64,000 bases of DNA. Origin: Rhodocytophaga rosea (GTDB lineage Bacteria; Bacteroidota; Bacteroidia; Cytophagales; 172606-1). This document shows, piece by piece, positions 1 to 8,266 of the stretch (the first letter of the stretch is position 1; every line of letters starts with the position of its first letter). Where the stretch lies: NCBI RefSeq assembly GCF_010119975.1, contig NZ_CP048222.1:6734501-6798500 (forward strand). The letters run 5' to 3'. Position numbers and translations under genes: made by a program. The notes under the pieces were generated by a model that did not search any database, was not told the origin of the DNA, and saw only the letters and a list, made by a program, of their open reading frames with translations.

Positions 1-510
1 GCAAAGGCATAGGTTAACGGTTTAAAAGGAATACCGTTTTTCCAAGGTATTATCTTTTTAGAAAGCGAATACAGATAATTACACCAACGGCAGAAAAATA
101 TGGTTCTGATTATAGTTTGCAGGATGGCTGGTTAGGTGAAAACTTTTAGATTTTTTTCGAGTAAAAACTACCTCAATTGTATAAAAATGCATAAAATTTG
201 GAAAGTTATGTATAATATACATGCCTGATATCACCCATAATGGGGTATGCCAGGTAATACCAAAGTAAAGAACAGATATATTATAGTAGCTTATTCTCTT
301 AACGTATAAATTGCTTTTTATTCTACTATCAAACTAACCGCAGTAAGTATAGTAGGTTTTCGGCATCATCAGACCAATACATATGTTACTATTATTATGA
401 TTTAGCATATTTCTTTTTATGATTGCTGAAAATAACACCCTTTTTAATGAATCTACGTATGTACTGAGAGTGTTTTATTGTCACGAATTATTATTATCTA
501 ACCTTTTTGC
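1..510. other. Left-edge gap with possible decayed coding remnant
   Basis: No intact gene is visible. On the + strand, bases 13-96 can be read as a short open stretch containing NGLKGIPFFQGIIF that hits a stop, and bases 16-150 in another frame end with YGSDYSLQDGWLGENF before a TAG. Neither stretch reaches the window edge without a stop. Together they could be the frameshifted tail of a gene to the left, but I do not recognise a family. The remainder (about 150-510) is AT-rich and presumably holds the promoter of the following response regulator. Confidence 0.3.
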
Positions 511-912
511 ATGAAAAAGTTTAACAAAATCTTACTCGTAGAAGACCAGGATATCGATGCTTTTCTAACAGAGAAAGTATTACTCATGGCAGAAGTGTCT
601 GATAGTATCAGTATATGCAAAGATGGGGAAGAAGCACTGACTTATATACAGGATATCTGCCGGAAAAAGAATGCAAATGAATCAATTCCTGAATTGATAT
701 TGCTTGACATTAATATGCCCAGAATGAATGGGATTGAATTTCTGCACGAATTGAGGCGAAAATATGAAAAAGATTTTACAGTGGTGATTCTCTCTTCTTC
801 TGAAAACCCGCAGGATGTTGCCCTCTCGGCAAAATACAATGTAGATTATTATCTGGTGAAACCTATTACAGAAGATAAAGTAAAAAAAATGGTAGAAAGG
901 CTGTTTTACTAG
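511..912 (+). CDS. Single-domain response regulator (CheY/Rcp1-like)
   Basis: A stand-alone receiver domain of 133 residues with no output domain. It shows the acidic pocket after beta1 (VEDQD), the phosphoacceptor Asp at about residue 66 in LILLDINMP, the Ser cluster ILSSS near residue 95 and the conserved Lys at about 117 in YYLVKP. The spacing and the NMPRMNG motif resemble the Rcp1-like receivers that often pair with hybrid or bacteriophytochrome-type histidine kinases. No kinase lies next to it here, so its partner is unknown. It probably signals by protein-protein contact rather than by binding DNA. The start ATG follows a long AT-rich leader. The family call is firm; the pathway is not known. 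Confidence 0.9.
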   Translation: MKKFNKILLVEDQDIDAFLTEKVLLMAEVSDSISICKDGEEALTYIQDICRKKNANESIPELILLDINMPRMNGIEFLHELRRKYEKDFTVVILSSSENPQDVALSAKYNVDYYLVKPITEDKVKKMVERLFY

Positions 913-978
913 TGACAGGACAGAATGAAGTGAATGGGTAATTGAATCAAACGATAATATTTTTAATAATCCAATAAC

Positions 979-2076
979 TCACTTCCGGAAGGGATCGGAA
1001 AATTCCGGGTTAGTAATAAATGTAGAATCCGTGAGCGTATGTAAAAAGGTAATCACCATTTTTTTCTCGGAGGGAGACAATTGAAGTGATTTTCCTTTTA
1101 TTTCATTAGTGGCTTCTATGATCAAAGGATCTAAATTATTGCTCTGGCGGATGTGTTCATTATAATGGTCGAGCACTTCTTCAAGAGATTTAAAACGGCC
1201 ATCATGCATATAAGGACCCGTAACGGCAATATTCCGGAGAGAAGGAGCCCTGAATTTGGCACGGTCTCTTTCCTTTTGTGTAATCATTTCCCGGCCTTTG
1301 TCGCTGGCAATAGAATCGAGCCCATTGTTGTGAAAGCCCTCCATAAATACTTTATATGTTCCATGGCAATCTCCGCAATTGGCACCCCGTAGTTTTTCGA
1401 TAGGTTCCGGATGCGTCATAAACAAGTCCATACCCCGTTTTTCTTCCATGGATAATTTGATTTCCCCCCGGAGAAACTTATCGTACCTGGAATTAGAAGA
1501 AATAAGGGTACGCTCAAACTGAGCTAAAGCTTTGGCAATCAGATCAGCTGTGATTTTTTTTGTACCAAATGCTTGTTCAAAAAGTTTGGGATAAGATTTA
1601 GTCCGCTGAAGTTTTTTTACAGCCCCATCCAAAGATTGGTGCATCTCCAGGGTATCCTGTATAGGAATCAGTGCTTGTTCTTCCAGTGTAGAAGCCCGGC
1701 CATCCCAGAAAAACCGTTTAGCCCATAACAAATTCACCAGCGACATGGCACTTCTGCGTCCTTTTTTTCCGGCAACACCAAAACTAAATGCCTGGCCGTC
1801 TGTAAAGGCAAATCGCTGCTGATGACAATTCGCACAGGAAATGGTATTATCTCCGGAAAGTTTTTTTTCGTAAAAAAGCATACGCCCTAAGGCAATGCCC
1901 TGCATAGTAAGCGGATTATCAGCGGGAATAGTAAAGGTAGACCCAAACTTATGCGGAATCGTAAGCGGATATGGATCAGGCGAAACAATGTTATTCATTT
2001 TGCCAGCCGTACTGAAGATAAACACCCATATAAGAATTGCTATAGATAGGGCTATCTTTTTTGAAAAAAAGCGCAT
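979..2076 (-). CDS. Di-haem cytochrome c peroxidase (CcpA/MauG family)
   Basis: The 365-residue product has an N-terminal membrane or signal segment (about residues 6-24) followed by two c-type haem sites: SCANCH (CxxCH at 81-85) and NCGDCH (234-238). PHKFG, the GRMLFYEKKLSGDNTISC stretch and the late PYMHDGRF motif are typical of bacterial di-haem peroxidases, which reduce hydrogen peroxide in the periplasm with electrons from small cytochromes. MauG-like relatives can instead oxidise other substrates, and sequence alone does not separate the two. A TATATTTA box about 15-25 bases upstream of the start on the minus strand resembles a Bacteroidota -7 element. The gene stands alone, convergent with the response regulator. 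Confidence 0.9.
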   Translation of the reverse strand: MRFFSKKIALSIAILIWVFIFSTAGKMNNIVSPDPYPLTIPHKFGSTFTIPADNPLTMQGIALGRMLFYEKKLSGDNTISCANCHQQRFAFTDGQAFSFGVAGKKGRRSAMSLVNLLWAKRFFWDGRASTLEEQALIPIQDTLEMHQSLDGAVKKLQRTKSYPKLFEQAFGTKKITADLIAKALAQFERTLISSNSRYDKFLRGEIKLSMEEKRGMDLFMTHPEPIEKLRGANCGDCHGTYKVFMEGFHNNGLDSIASDKGREMITQKERDRAKFRAPSLRNIAVTGPYMHDGRFKSLEEVLDHYNEHIRQSNNLDPLIIEATNEIKGKSLQLSPSEKKMVITFLHTLTDSTFITNPEFSDPFRK

Positions 2077-2275
2077 ACTTGAATGAAAGTATGTAAATAT
2101 ACACAGAACCGCTTAGTTATTAAAATTTTTACGTGATACAGCAGGCATGTACTTACCTTCTGAGAAGTATGTTTTACGGAGACCTGAAGCGATTTACATT
2201 ATTTATTCACCAATATTTGTACTTTCGGTTTCAATCTATATATTGGATGCCAAAACAATCCGCCCGATATCTGAT

Positions 2276-2476
2276 ATGAAGAAAATTACCGACCTGAGCA
2301 AACTGAAAGTACATTCCGGAGACGATAGTCAGTTTGTGGCCATGATCAACGAATGTAACCGCCTGATTGACCAGTATCATGCCATTGCTGACCCTGAAAG
2401 TGATGAAGCTAAAAATTTAAAGGTGCAGATTGTAAACTATAAAAATAAAATAGAGAAAATCCGTAAAGGATATTAG
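2276..2476 (+). CDS. Small charged hypothetical protein
   Basis: A 66-residue product beginning MKKITDLSKLKVHSGD and ending in a Lys-rich helix, probably a short coiled coil. The reading frame is open further upstream to an ATG at 2147, but I chose 2276. The upstream part reads like non-coding sequence, it holds a near-consensus -7 box (AATATTTG at 2212-2219), and only the downstream part has normal codon use and composition. No known domain is recognised. A strong hairpin terminator follows at 2498-2541, consistent with a short monocistronic gene. Confidence 0.6.
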   Translation: MKKITDLSKLKVHSGDDSQFVAMINECNRLIDQYHAIADPESDEAKNLKVQIVNYKNKIEKIRKGY

Positions 2477-2497
2477 AAATCTGTAGCAAATGATTTA

Positions 2498-2541
2498 AAA
2501 ACAAGCCAACCGGAGCAGTGCATGCCCGGTTGGCTTGTTTT
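2498..2541 (+). terminator. Rho-independent terminator
   Basis: A 16-bp perfect inverted repeat (arms 2498-2513 and 2526-2541, AAAACAAGCCAACCGG and its complement) with a 12-base loop, ending in TTTT. It lies just after the small gene ending at 2476. Confidence 0.85.
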
Positions 2542-2701
2542 AAGAGGTATATCTGTTCTGGAAAATATTTATGGCTAGGGCATTGAAAATAAGATTAATG
2601 ACAATTAAATTGATAATGATCTATTGCCAGGAGATACCTAGTGAGCGCATACGACAACAGCTATAGTAACACGTTATTCTTAAGAAAATATACCCAACTC
2701 T

Positions 2702-3637
2702 ATGTCAAATCATCACCCATTTTTTGTTCCTGCAAACGGGCAGGGAAGAAGAGAATTTTTTACTACCATAAGCAAAGCAATTGGTTCAGTTATGCTGTTG
2801 CCGATGGTATCTAATAGTGTACAGGCATATTCTTTCCCGCCCAGTCAGTCCTGGACGGTGGGGCAGATTATGGATATGTTCATAAAAGAAGTGCCTGGTG
2901 GAACAATAGATAAAACGGTAGATACCCTAAAATCTGGCAGTCGTGATATAGTAGTGACCGGAATTATTACAACTATGTTTGCTACCCTGGAAGTAATTCA
3001 ACAGGCTATTCAGGCAAAGGCTAATTTTATTATTGCCCACGAACCTACTTTTTACAATCATCTCGATGAAACTGACTGGCTGGCACAGGATGAGGTATAT
3101 ACCTTCAAAGCAGACCTTCTCAAGAAGCATAACATTGCCATCTGGCGTAACCACGATTATGTCCATACGTTTGTTCCGGATGGTGTAAAAACTGGTGTAG
3201 CCAATCAATTAGGCTGGCAGAAACAATACGATATCAAATCCAGTATCATTTCCTTGCTTGCCCCCATGAGTCTGAAAGCTATCATAAGTCAGGTTAAAGA
3301 TAAATTGCATATTAGCCAGGTGCGGTATATTGGAGATTTATCAAAGCCTTGCCGGAAAATACTGCTCAATCCTGGTGCAACCATGGGAAAAGGACCGATA
3401 CAGGCAATGATGCGGGAAAAACCAGATGTGTTACTTTGCGGCGAAATACATGAATGGGAAGTAGCAGAATACGTAAGAGATGCCCGTACAAAAGGAGGGA
3501 ATTTGTCCTTGATCATCATGGGACATTCGGTAAGCGAGGAACCAGGCTCAGAGTTTATGGCAGGCTGGCTCCGTGAAAAACTACCGGGAATGAAAATAAC
3601 ACACATTCCCTCCAACAATCCTTTGTCGTTTATGTAG
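2702..3637 (+). CDS. NIF3-like dinuclear metal protein with Tat-type leader
   Basis: A 311-residue member of the NIF3/DUF34 family. The core carries metal-binding-type motifs: IIAHEPTFYNH (about residues 110-120), a second His/Asp site in IWRNHDYVH, and the C-terminal DVLLCGEIHEWE and IIMGHSVSEE segments where family members place further ligands. Characterised relatives form hexamers with a two-metal site and are cytosolic; their reaction is unsettled. This copy has an N-terminal extension with GRREFF at residues 15-20 followed by a hydrophobic stretch ending near VQA (about 42), which looks like a twin-arginine export signal. If so, it is exported already folded with its metals. It has its own transcription unit, with a terminator just upstream. 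Confidence 0.8.
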   Translation: MSNHHPFFVPANGQGRREFFTTISKAIGSVMLLPMVSNSVQAYSFPPSQSWTVGQIMDMFIKEVPGGTIDKTVDTLKSGSRDIVVTGIITTMFATLEVIQQAIQAKANFIIAHEPTFYNHLDETDWLAQDEVYTFKADLLKKHNIAIWRNHDYVHTFVPDGVKTGVANQLGWQKQYDIKSSIISLLAPMSLKAIISQVKDKLHISQVRYIGDLSKPCRKILLNPGATMGKGPIQAMMREKPDVLLCGEIHEWEVAEYVRDARTKGGNLSLIIMGHSVSEEPGSEFMAGWLREKLPGMKITHIPSNNPLSFM

Positions 3638-3690
3638 TTAGTATTGGCTCCAGCCAAAGAAACAGCCTTAAGTATATTCAGTCAGGCAGT

Positions 3691-4107
3691 TTAGCTGGCC
3701 CGCCAGACTTCCTGCTTATAATCTGGGCCAACCATTAATAGAATCCGGGCCGGATTGGGTACAATCACCAGTCTGGCTTCTTTTTTGGGAAACTTGTCTG
3801 CTTCTACCCATACGCCTTCTTTGTGGCTTACATCATACACCACATCGCTGTCAGTTCCTTTTTTTATGTATTTTTTTGCTACATAAGCAATCGGGAGCAA
3901 TACATCGGAATCTGAGCAATATTCATCGTGTACTTCTTCCAAAGCAGCTTCCAGGTCTTTTCCATACTTTTCTATAAAAGAATCCTCCATCTCATGCAAT
4001 TGCTCTTCAATAACATCGTAATTTGTATCGTTATAAGTCAGGGCACTGAGTTCATTCTTTTTTTCAACAAGTGCGACCAGTGCCTTATTCAGACCTTTTG
4101 CATCCAT
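3691..4107 (-). CDS. Conserved hypothetical acidic protein
   Basis: A 138-residue soluble protein with no signal peptide or membrane segment. The N-terminal half is a charged helical region (residues 1-65, rich in Glu and Lys with ALVEKKNEL and LHEMEDSF). The C-terminal half looks like a small beta domain (VVYDVSHKEGVWVEADKFPKK and LVIVPNPARILLMVGPDY). No family is recognised. The pattern suggests an intracellular adaptor or chaperone-like protein, but that is a guess. Its start lies next to the hppD promoter region, and transcription runs away from hppD. Confidence 0.65.
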   Translation of the reverse strand: MDAKGLNKALVALVEKKNELSALTYNDTNYDVIEEQLHEMEDSFIEKYGKDLEAALEEVHDEYCSDSDVLLPIAYVAKKYIKKGTDSDVVYDVSHKEGVWVEADKFPKKEARLVIVPNPARILLMVGPDYKQEVWRAS

Positions 4108-4247
4108 AAGATTAAATAGTTAGTATAGGTTAGAATCACAAAACTCTATAGACTTCACAACAGTTGCAAGCGAAAATAGTTAAAAATACCAAACGCCTGT
4201 AAACTTTTTCATAAAACCCTTGAAAAATGTAATTTTACCCGTATAAG

Positions 4248-4335
4248 GAATTACTGAATTACTGAATTACTGAATTACTGAATTACTGAATTACTGAATT
4301 ACTGAATTACTGAATTACTGAATTACTGAATTACT
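4248..4335. repeat. Eleven tandem copies of 8-bp GAATTACT
   Basis: An uninterrupted array of eleven identical 8-bp units (GAATTACT) covering 88 bases, ending 50 bases before the hppD start codon. All copies are perfect, which implies recent slippage or active homogenisation. The array sits where the promoter or its upstream element of hppD would be expected, and also upstream of the divergent hypothetical gene at 4107. Copy-number change would move any element on its left by 8 bp per unit relative to hppD. Confidence 0.97.
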
Positions 4336-4385
4336 TTTATTTATTCAGACCTTCTGTCATTCTAAAATTATTTACTCTTACCACT

Positions 4386-5480
4386 ATGTCACAAGATTTT
4401 TTGCCCCTGAATGGAACGGATCATATCGAACTATATGTAGGCAATGCCAAGCAGGCTGCTTATTTTTACCAGGCAGCGTTTGGTTTTGAACTAATTGCTT
4501 ACGCTGGTCCTGAAACCGGTGTAAAACACAAAGTCTCTTATGTATTAAAACAGCATAAAATACGACTGGTACTCACCACTGCTTTGTTTCCGGACTCTGA
4601 TATTGCCGAACATGTAAAAAAACATGGCGATGGTGTAAAAGTACTGGCTTTGTGGGTAGATGATGCCGAAAAATCTTATTTTGAAACCATCAAACGGGGA
4701 GCCCGTCCGGCTTCTGCACCACAAACGGTAAGCGATGAATTCGGGGAAGTTACCCTGGCTTCTATTCATACCTATGGCGATACTATCCATACATTTGTAG
4801 AACGTAAAAATTATTCAGGTGCATTCCTCCCAGGTTACAAACCCAGGCAAAGTGCTTTTTCAACTACGCCTATTGGTTTGTTGCATGTAGATCATTGTGT
4901 AGGCAATGTAGAACTGGGCGAGATGGATCAATGGGTAAAATTCTATGAAGAAGTAATGGGTTTTAAACTGCTGGTTACTTTCGACGATGAGGACATTTCA
5001 ACAGAATATAGTGCGCTCATGTCAAAAGTGGTTTCTAACGGGAATGGATATGTTAAATTCCCTATTAACGAACCAGCTGAGGGTAAAAAGAAATCGCAAA
5101 TTGAAGAATACCTGGATTTTTACCAAGGTGCAGGGGTACAGCATATTGCCATTGCTACCAATGATATCGTACATACTGTAGGCGAACTCCGCCGCCGGGG
5201 AATCGAATTTTTGCAGGTTCCTGCCACCTATTACGATACTTTATACGAAAGAGTAGGAAAAATTGAAGAAGACCTCCAGCCACTCAAAGACCTCAATATA
5301 CTCGTAGACCGGGATGATGAGGGCTATTTATTGCAGATTTTTACCAAGCCAGTCGAAGACCGTCCTACACTATTCTTTGAGATCATTCAGCGCAAAGGCG
5401 CAAAATCGTTCGGAAAAGGTAATTTTAAAGCTTTGTTTGAAGCCATCGAGCGTGAACAGGCACTCAGAGGGAATTTATAA
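4386..5480 (+). CDS. hppD: 4-hydroxyphenylpyruvate dioxygenase
   Basis: Converts 4-hydroxyphenylpyruvate to homogentisate in tyrosine and phenylalanine breakdown. The 364-residue length is usual for the bacterial enzyme. Two vicinal-oxygen-chelate repeats are visible, starting with DHIELYVGNAKQAAYFY (residues 12-28) and VDHCVGNV (168-175). The Fe(II) ligands can be placed at His170, His253 (GVQHIAIATND) and Glu332 (FFEIIQRKG). It is followed by an acyl-CoA thioesterase gene about 90 bases downstream. Homogentisate dioxygenase is not in the window, so the rest of the pathway must be elsewhere. The leader contains the 8-bp repeat array. Confidence 0.97.
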   Translation: MSQDFLPLNGTDHIELYVGNAKQAAYFYQAAFGFELIAYAGPETGVKHKVSYVLKQHKIRLVLTTALFPDSDIAEHVKKHGDGVKVLALWVDDAEKSYFETIKRGARPASAPQTVSDEFGEVTLASIHTYGDTIHTFVERKNYSGAFLPGYKPRQSAFSTTPIGLLHVDHCVGNVELGEMDQWVKFYEEVMGFKLLVTFDDEDISTEYSALMSKVVSNGNGYVKFPINEPAEGKKKSQIEEYLDFYQGAGVQHIAIATNDIVHTVGELRRRGIEFLQVPATYYDTLYERVGKIEEDLQPLKDLNILVDRDDEGYLLQIFTKPVEDRPTLFFEIIQRKGAKSFGKGNFKALFEAIEREQALRGNL

Positions 5481-5572
5481 GTTACTGTCAACAGAGAGTT
5501 GCAGCCAGATAAATAGCATTGGTTTTTATTATATATTGCCGGACCAATGATTGTTGATTGCTGACCTGCTCT

Positions 5573-6139
5573 ATGACAAAACCTGAAAGTAAGCCTGTAA
5601 GTGCTTCCCGTACGACTATTACTGAACTCATGATTCCTGCCTATGCCAATTTTGGCGGTAAAATCCATGGAGGCATTTTATTATCACTTATGGATAAGGC
5701 TGCGTATGCCTGCGCTTCCAAACATGCCGGACATTATTGTGTAACCGTTTCTGTAGATAATGTTGACTTCAGGCTTCCGGTAGAGGTAGGTGATCTGGTT
5801 TCAATGCAGGCTTCTGTCAATTATGTGGGCCGAACCTCACTGGTTATTGGTATCCGGGTAACAGCTGAAAATGTAAAAACTGGTGAAATAAAACATACCA
5901 ATACTTCCTACTTTACCATGGTTGCCAAACAGGAAGATGGCACCCTGGCTGAAGTTCCCTGCCTGCAACTGGAAACAAGGGAGGATGTCCGCCGTTTTCT
6001 GGAATCGATTAAGCGCAAAGAATTAAAAAATCTATACAGGCAGGAACTCAACAATGCCAAAACCAATCTTCAGATAGAAGACGAATTACATAAATTGCAG
6101 GGGGAACGTTGCCTGGTGGGCGAAATCCCAAAAATCTAA
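5573..6139 (+). CDS. Acyl-CoA thioesterase (hotdog fold)
   Basis: A 188-residue hotdog-fold enzyme of the acyl-CoA thioester hydrolase (YciA/BACH-like) group, cleaving fatty acyl-CoA to free acid and CoA. The fold shows as MIPAYANFGGKIHGGILLS, with the GGxxxG..D motif continuing into MDKAAYACASKHAG, and the later TVSVDNVDFRLPVEVGD beta strand. A C-terminal charged helix of about 50 residues follows the domain. I chose the ATG at 5573 (MTKPESK) over the one 15 bases upstream because family members begin close to it and the extra residues look random. It lies downstream of hppD on the same strand and may share its transcript. Confidence 0.88.
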   Translation: MTKPESKPVSASRTTITELMIPAYANFGGKIHGGILLSLMDKAAYACASKHAGHYCVTVSVDNVDFRLPVEVGDLVSMQASVNYVGRTSLVIGIRVTAENVKTGEIKHTNTSYFTMVAKQEDGTLAEVPCLQLETREDVRRFLESIKRKELKNLYRQELNNAKTNLQIEDELHKLQGERCLVGEIPKI

Positions 6140-6164
6140 TATTTAACTTTACTCCAAGATAGCA

Positions 6165-7277
6165 TTACATTTTCCACCAGCTTTGTTGCGGATATTGTTT
6201 GTCGAGAATGATTGGTTCACCAATGAGTGGCGTCGTTACTTTCATTTGTTGCTGGGAAGCACTTTTTATAAGCCGCTCAATAGGTTCATCCCAGGCATGA
6301 TAAGCCAGCGCAAACTTGCTCCAGTGTACCGGAAATAAAACTTTAGCCTGCAAGTCTTTAGCGGCCTGAACCGTTTCTTCCGGCATCATGTGGATATACG
6401 GCCAGGATTCCCCATACTGCCCAGATTCCAGAATGGCCAGATCAAAGGGCCCGAATCTATTGCCAATCTCCTTAAAGTGATTTTCATATCCGGAATCCCC
6501 GCCAATGAGCAGGGTATACCCATGCAGGTTTAGAACATAGGAAGACCACAGGGTTTTTCCGCGTTGAAGTCCTCTTCCCGAAAAGTGCCGGGCTGGCGTA
6601 GCTGTTAGTTGAATAGAATCGCCGATTTTTCCGCCTTCCCACCAGTCATATTCTACAATTTTATCCGGAGCGATTCCCCAGTGTTCTAAATGTGCGCCTA
6701 CACCTAACGGGGTGTAAAACTGAGTTCCGGCAGGCAGGTGCGAAATGGTTTTGTAATCCAGGTGGTCATAATGGTCGTGGCTGATAATGACCATATCGAT
6801 TTTTGGCATATCCGCCAGTCCATAAACATCAGTACCTTTGAATGATTTTCCAAAGAATGTGAAAGGGGAGGCATTGCCGCTGAATACAGGGTCTACCAGA
6901 ATATGTACGCCTTTCGATTGAATCAGATAGGACGAATGCCCGAACCAGGTAATACTAGGTGTAGCAGACTGAAGTTTTTTTAGATCGGTTTTCTGGGAGG
7001 GGATGAGTTGCTGAGGAGTATTATTGGCAGGTTTATTAAAATAATCCCGGATCATTTTCACATAGGAAGCATCTTTCAGCATGACATCTGTTGGAGTCAG
7101 GTTCTGAAAAGAGCCGTTTTTATAATGTGCGGATTTTTCTATCCGTTTTAATCTATCTCCGGAGGGATTCCGGCCAAATGTTTTTTGCTGCATTACAATA
7201 AATGTTACTAAGCTTAACCCTAGGACAACTACAACTATGCCCAGCAGGATTCTTTTAAATATTTTTAATAAAAACAT
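6165..7277 (-). CDS. MBL-fold hydrolase, NAPE-PLD/RomA-like
   Basis: A 370-residue membrane-anchored metallo-beta-lactamase-fold protein. An N-terminal hydrophobic helix (about 8-30) is followed by the metal-binding set SHDHYDH (HxHxDH at 167-172), His231 in ARHFSGRG, Asp261 in GGDSGY and His318 in FPVHWSKF. ITWFGHSSYLI and the position of the ligands match the group containing N-acyl-phosphatidylethanolamine phospholipase D and UlaG/RomA-like proteins, so a phospholipid or lipid-ester substrate at the membrane is plausible but unproven. It is convergent with the thioesterase gene, with only 25 bases between the stops. Confidence 0.85.
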   Translation of the reverse strand: MFLLKIFKRILLGIVVVVLGLSLVTFIVMQQKTFGRNPSGDRLKRIEKSAHYKNGSFQNLTPTDVMLKDASYVKMIRDYFNKPANNTPQQLIPSQKTDLKKLQSATPSITWFGHSSYLIQSKGVHILVDPVFSGNASPFTFFGKSFKGTDVYGLADMPKIDMVIISHDHYDHLDYKTISHLPAGTQFYTPLGVGAHLEHWGIAPDKIVEYDWWEGGKIGDSIQLTATPARHFSGRGLQRGKTLWSSYVLNLHGYTLLIGGDSGYENHFKEIGNRFGPFDLAILESGQYGESWPYIHMMPEETVQAAKDLQAKVLFPVHWSKFALAYHAWDEPIERLIKSASQQQMKVTTPLIGEPIILDKQYPQQSWWKM

Positions 7278-7290
7278 GAAAATGAATTAA

Positions 7291-7325
7291 GTCATTTGTC
7301 AATCGTCATTGGTCATTAGTGAATA
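7291..7325. repeat. Five heptanucleotide units (GTCATTN type)
   Basis: Seven-base period repeat just upstream of the hydrolase start: GTCATTT, GTCAATC, GTCATTG, GTCATTA, GTGAATA. It is the same style of 7-bp periodicity as the larger element at 54.6 kb, with a different unit. Confidence 0.8.
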
Positions 7326-7465
7326 TTTACTTTTATACTCAAAAGTTTAAACCAATAGTTGGCAGGCTACCTATTGCACTAGCAGAAAGCACAACTCCTA
7401 TATGAAAGGCGTTTGAGTGATCTAAATATTGTAAGCGGCTGTAATTATTTCTGTTAGAATTTTGG

Positions 7466-8242
7466 CTAAGCCGTTCTTTTCAGGAAAGCCTGCAGATTCT
7501 CTTTAAAATGACGGGTCCATTTCAATGTCTGTCCGGTTTTAAGCAGTACTTTGTAATCTCCGTTAGAAAGCGATTCTATTTCACGGACATAGGCGAGATT
7601 CACAATATGCGAACGGTGGATGCGTACAAACTCTCCAGGGTCAAGCCGGGTTTCCAGGTAGGTCAGGCTATCGTAGATGATATGCTTCGTATTGCCTGTA
7701 TGTAGCGTAATATAATTTCCATCCGCATCCAAATACAGCACATCTGTTAAGTTCACAAAAAACATGCGGCTCTGGTCTTTTACGAGTATCCGTTGTAAAT
7801 ATCCCTGTTGTGCAGGTGGCTGGGGTGCAGTTACCAGCTGGTTGAGCAATGCTTCTATCTTTACAGAATTGCGGTCATGCAATCTTTCCAGGGTCCGTTC
7901 GATGGCCTGTTTAAAACGGATTTCATCAAAAGGTTTGAGTAGGTAATCAATGGCACTTACGTCAAAAGCCCGTAAGGCATACTGGTCGTAGGCAGTCGTA
8001 AATATAATGGCAGGCTTGTGTTCCGGCCATACTTTCTGAAGCACTGTAAAGCCATCAAATCTGGGCATTTGTATGTCTAAAAAGATCAGTTTTGGCCGGT
8101 GATGCAGAATTTTTGCGACTGCTTCACTGCCATTGGTAGCTTCATCCACAATTGTAAACCGGGACATACCTGTTAAGAACGTGCGGATAATTTCTCTCGC
8201 TGCTGGTTCATCGTCAATGATGATGGTACTAAAATGAGTCAT
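7466..8242 (-). CDS. LytTR-family response regulator
   Basis: A 258-residue AgrA/LytR-type regulator with an N-terminal receiver domain (phosphoacceptor Asp56 in LIFLDIQMP, Lys103 in YLLKP) and a C-terminal LytTR DNA-binding domain (about 154-255, with FFVNLTDVLYLDADGNYI and FVRIHRSHIVNL). It is encoded 24 bases after the histidine kinase gene on the same strand and is surely its partner. LytTR regulators usually bind pairs of short direct repeats; I could not assign a target here. The downstream gap to the lipase-like gene carries nothing obvious. Confidence 0.95.
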   Translation of the reverse strand: MTHFSTIIIDDEPAAREIIRTFLTGMSRFTIVDEATNGSEAVAKILHHRPKLIFLDIQMPRFDGFTVLQKVWPEHKPAIIFTTAYDQYALRAFDVSAIDYLLKPFDEIRFKQAIERTLERLHDRNSVKIEALLNQLVTAPQPPAQQGYLQRILVKDQSRMFFVNLTDVLYLDADGNYITLHTGNTKHIIYDSLTYLETRLDPGEFVRIHRSHIVNLAYVREIESLSNGDYKVLLKTGQTLKWTRHFKENLQAFLKRTA

Positions 8243-8266
8243 GGTTTCAGAAATATTAGCTGGTGG

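Noticed and set aside
221-257. Possible inverted repeat near the left edge (around CCTGATATCACCC and GGGGTATGCCAGG).
   Set aside because: The arms pair only with gaps, and no gene or T-run gives it a role.
2147-2275. Upstream extension of the small charged protein to the ATG at 2147.
   Set aside because: Its composition is unlike coding sequence here and it contains a near-consensus promoter box, so I used the ATG at 2276.
4342-4354. The 13-mer TATTCAGACCTTC appears both before hppD and before truB (25754-25766), suggesting a shared regulatory site.
   Set aside because: In a window of this size many 13-base matches arise by chance, and no symmetry or further copies were found.
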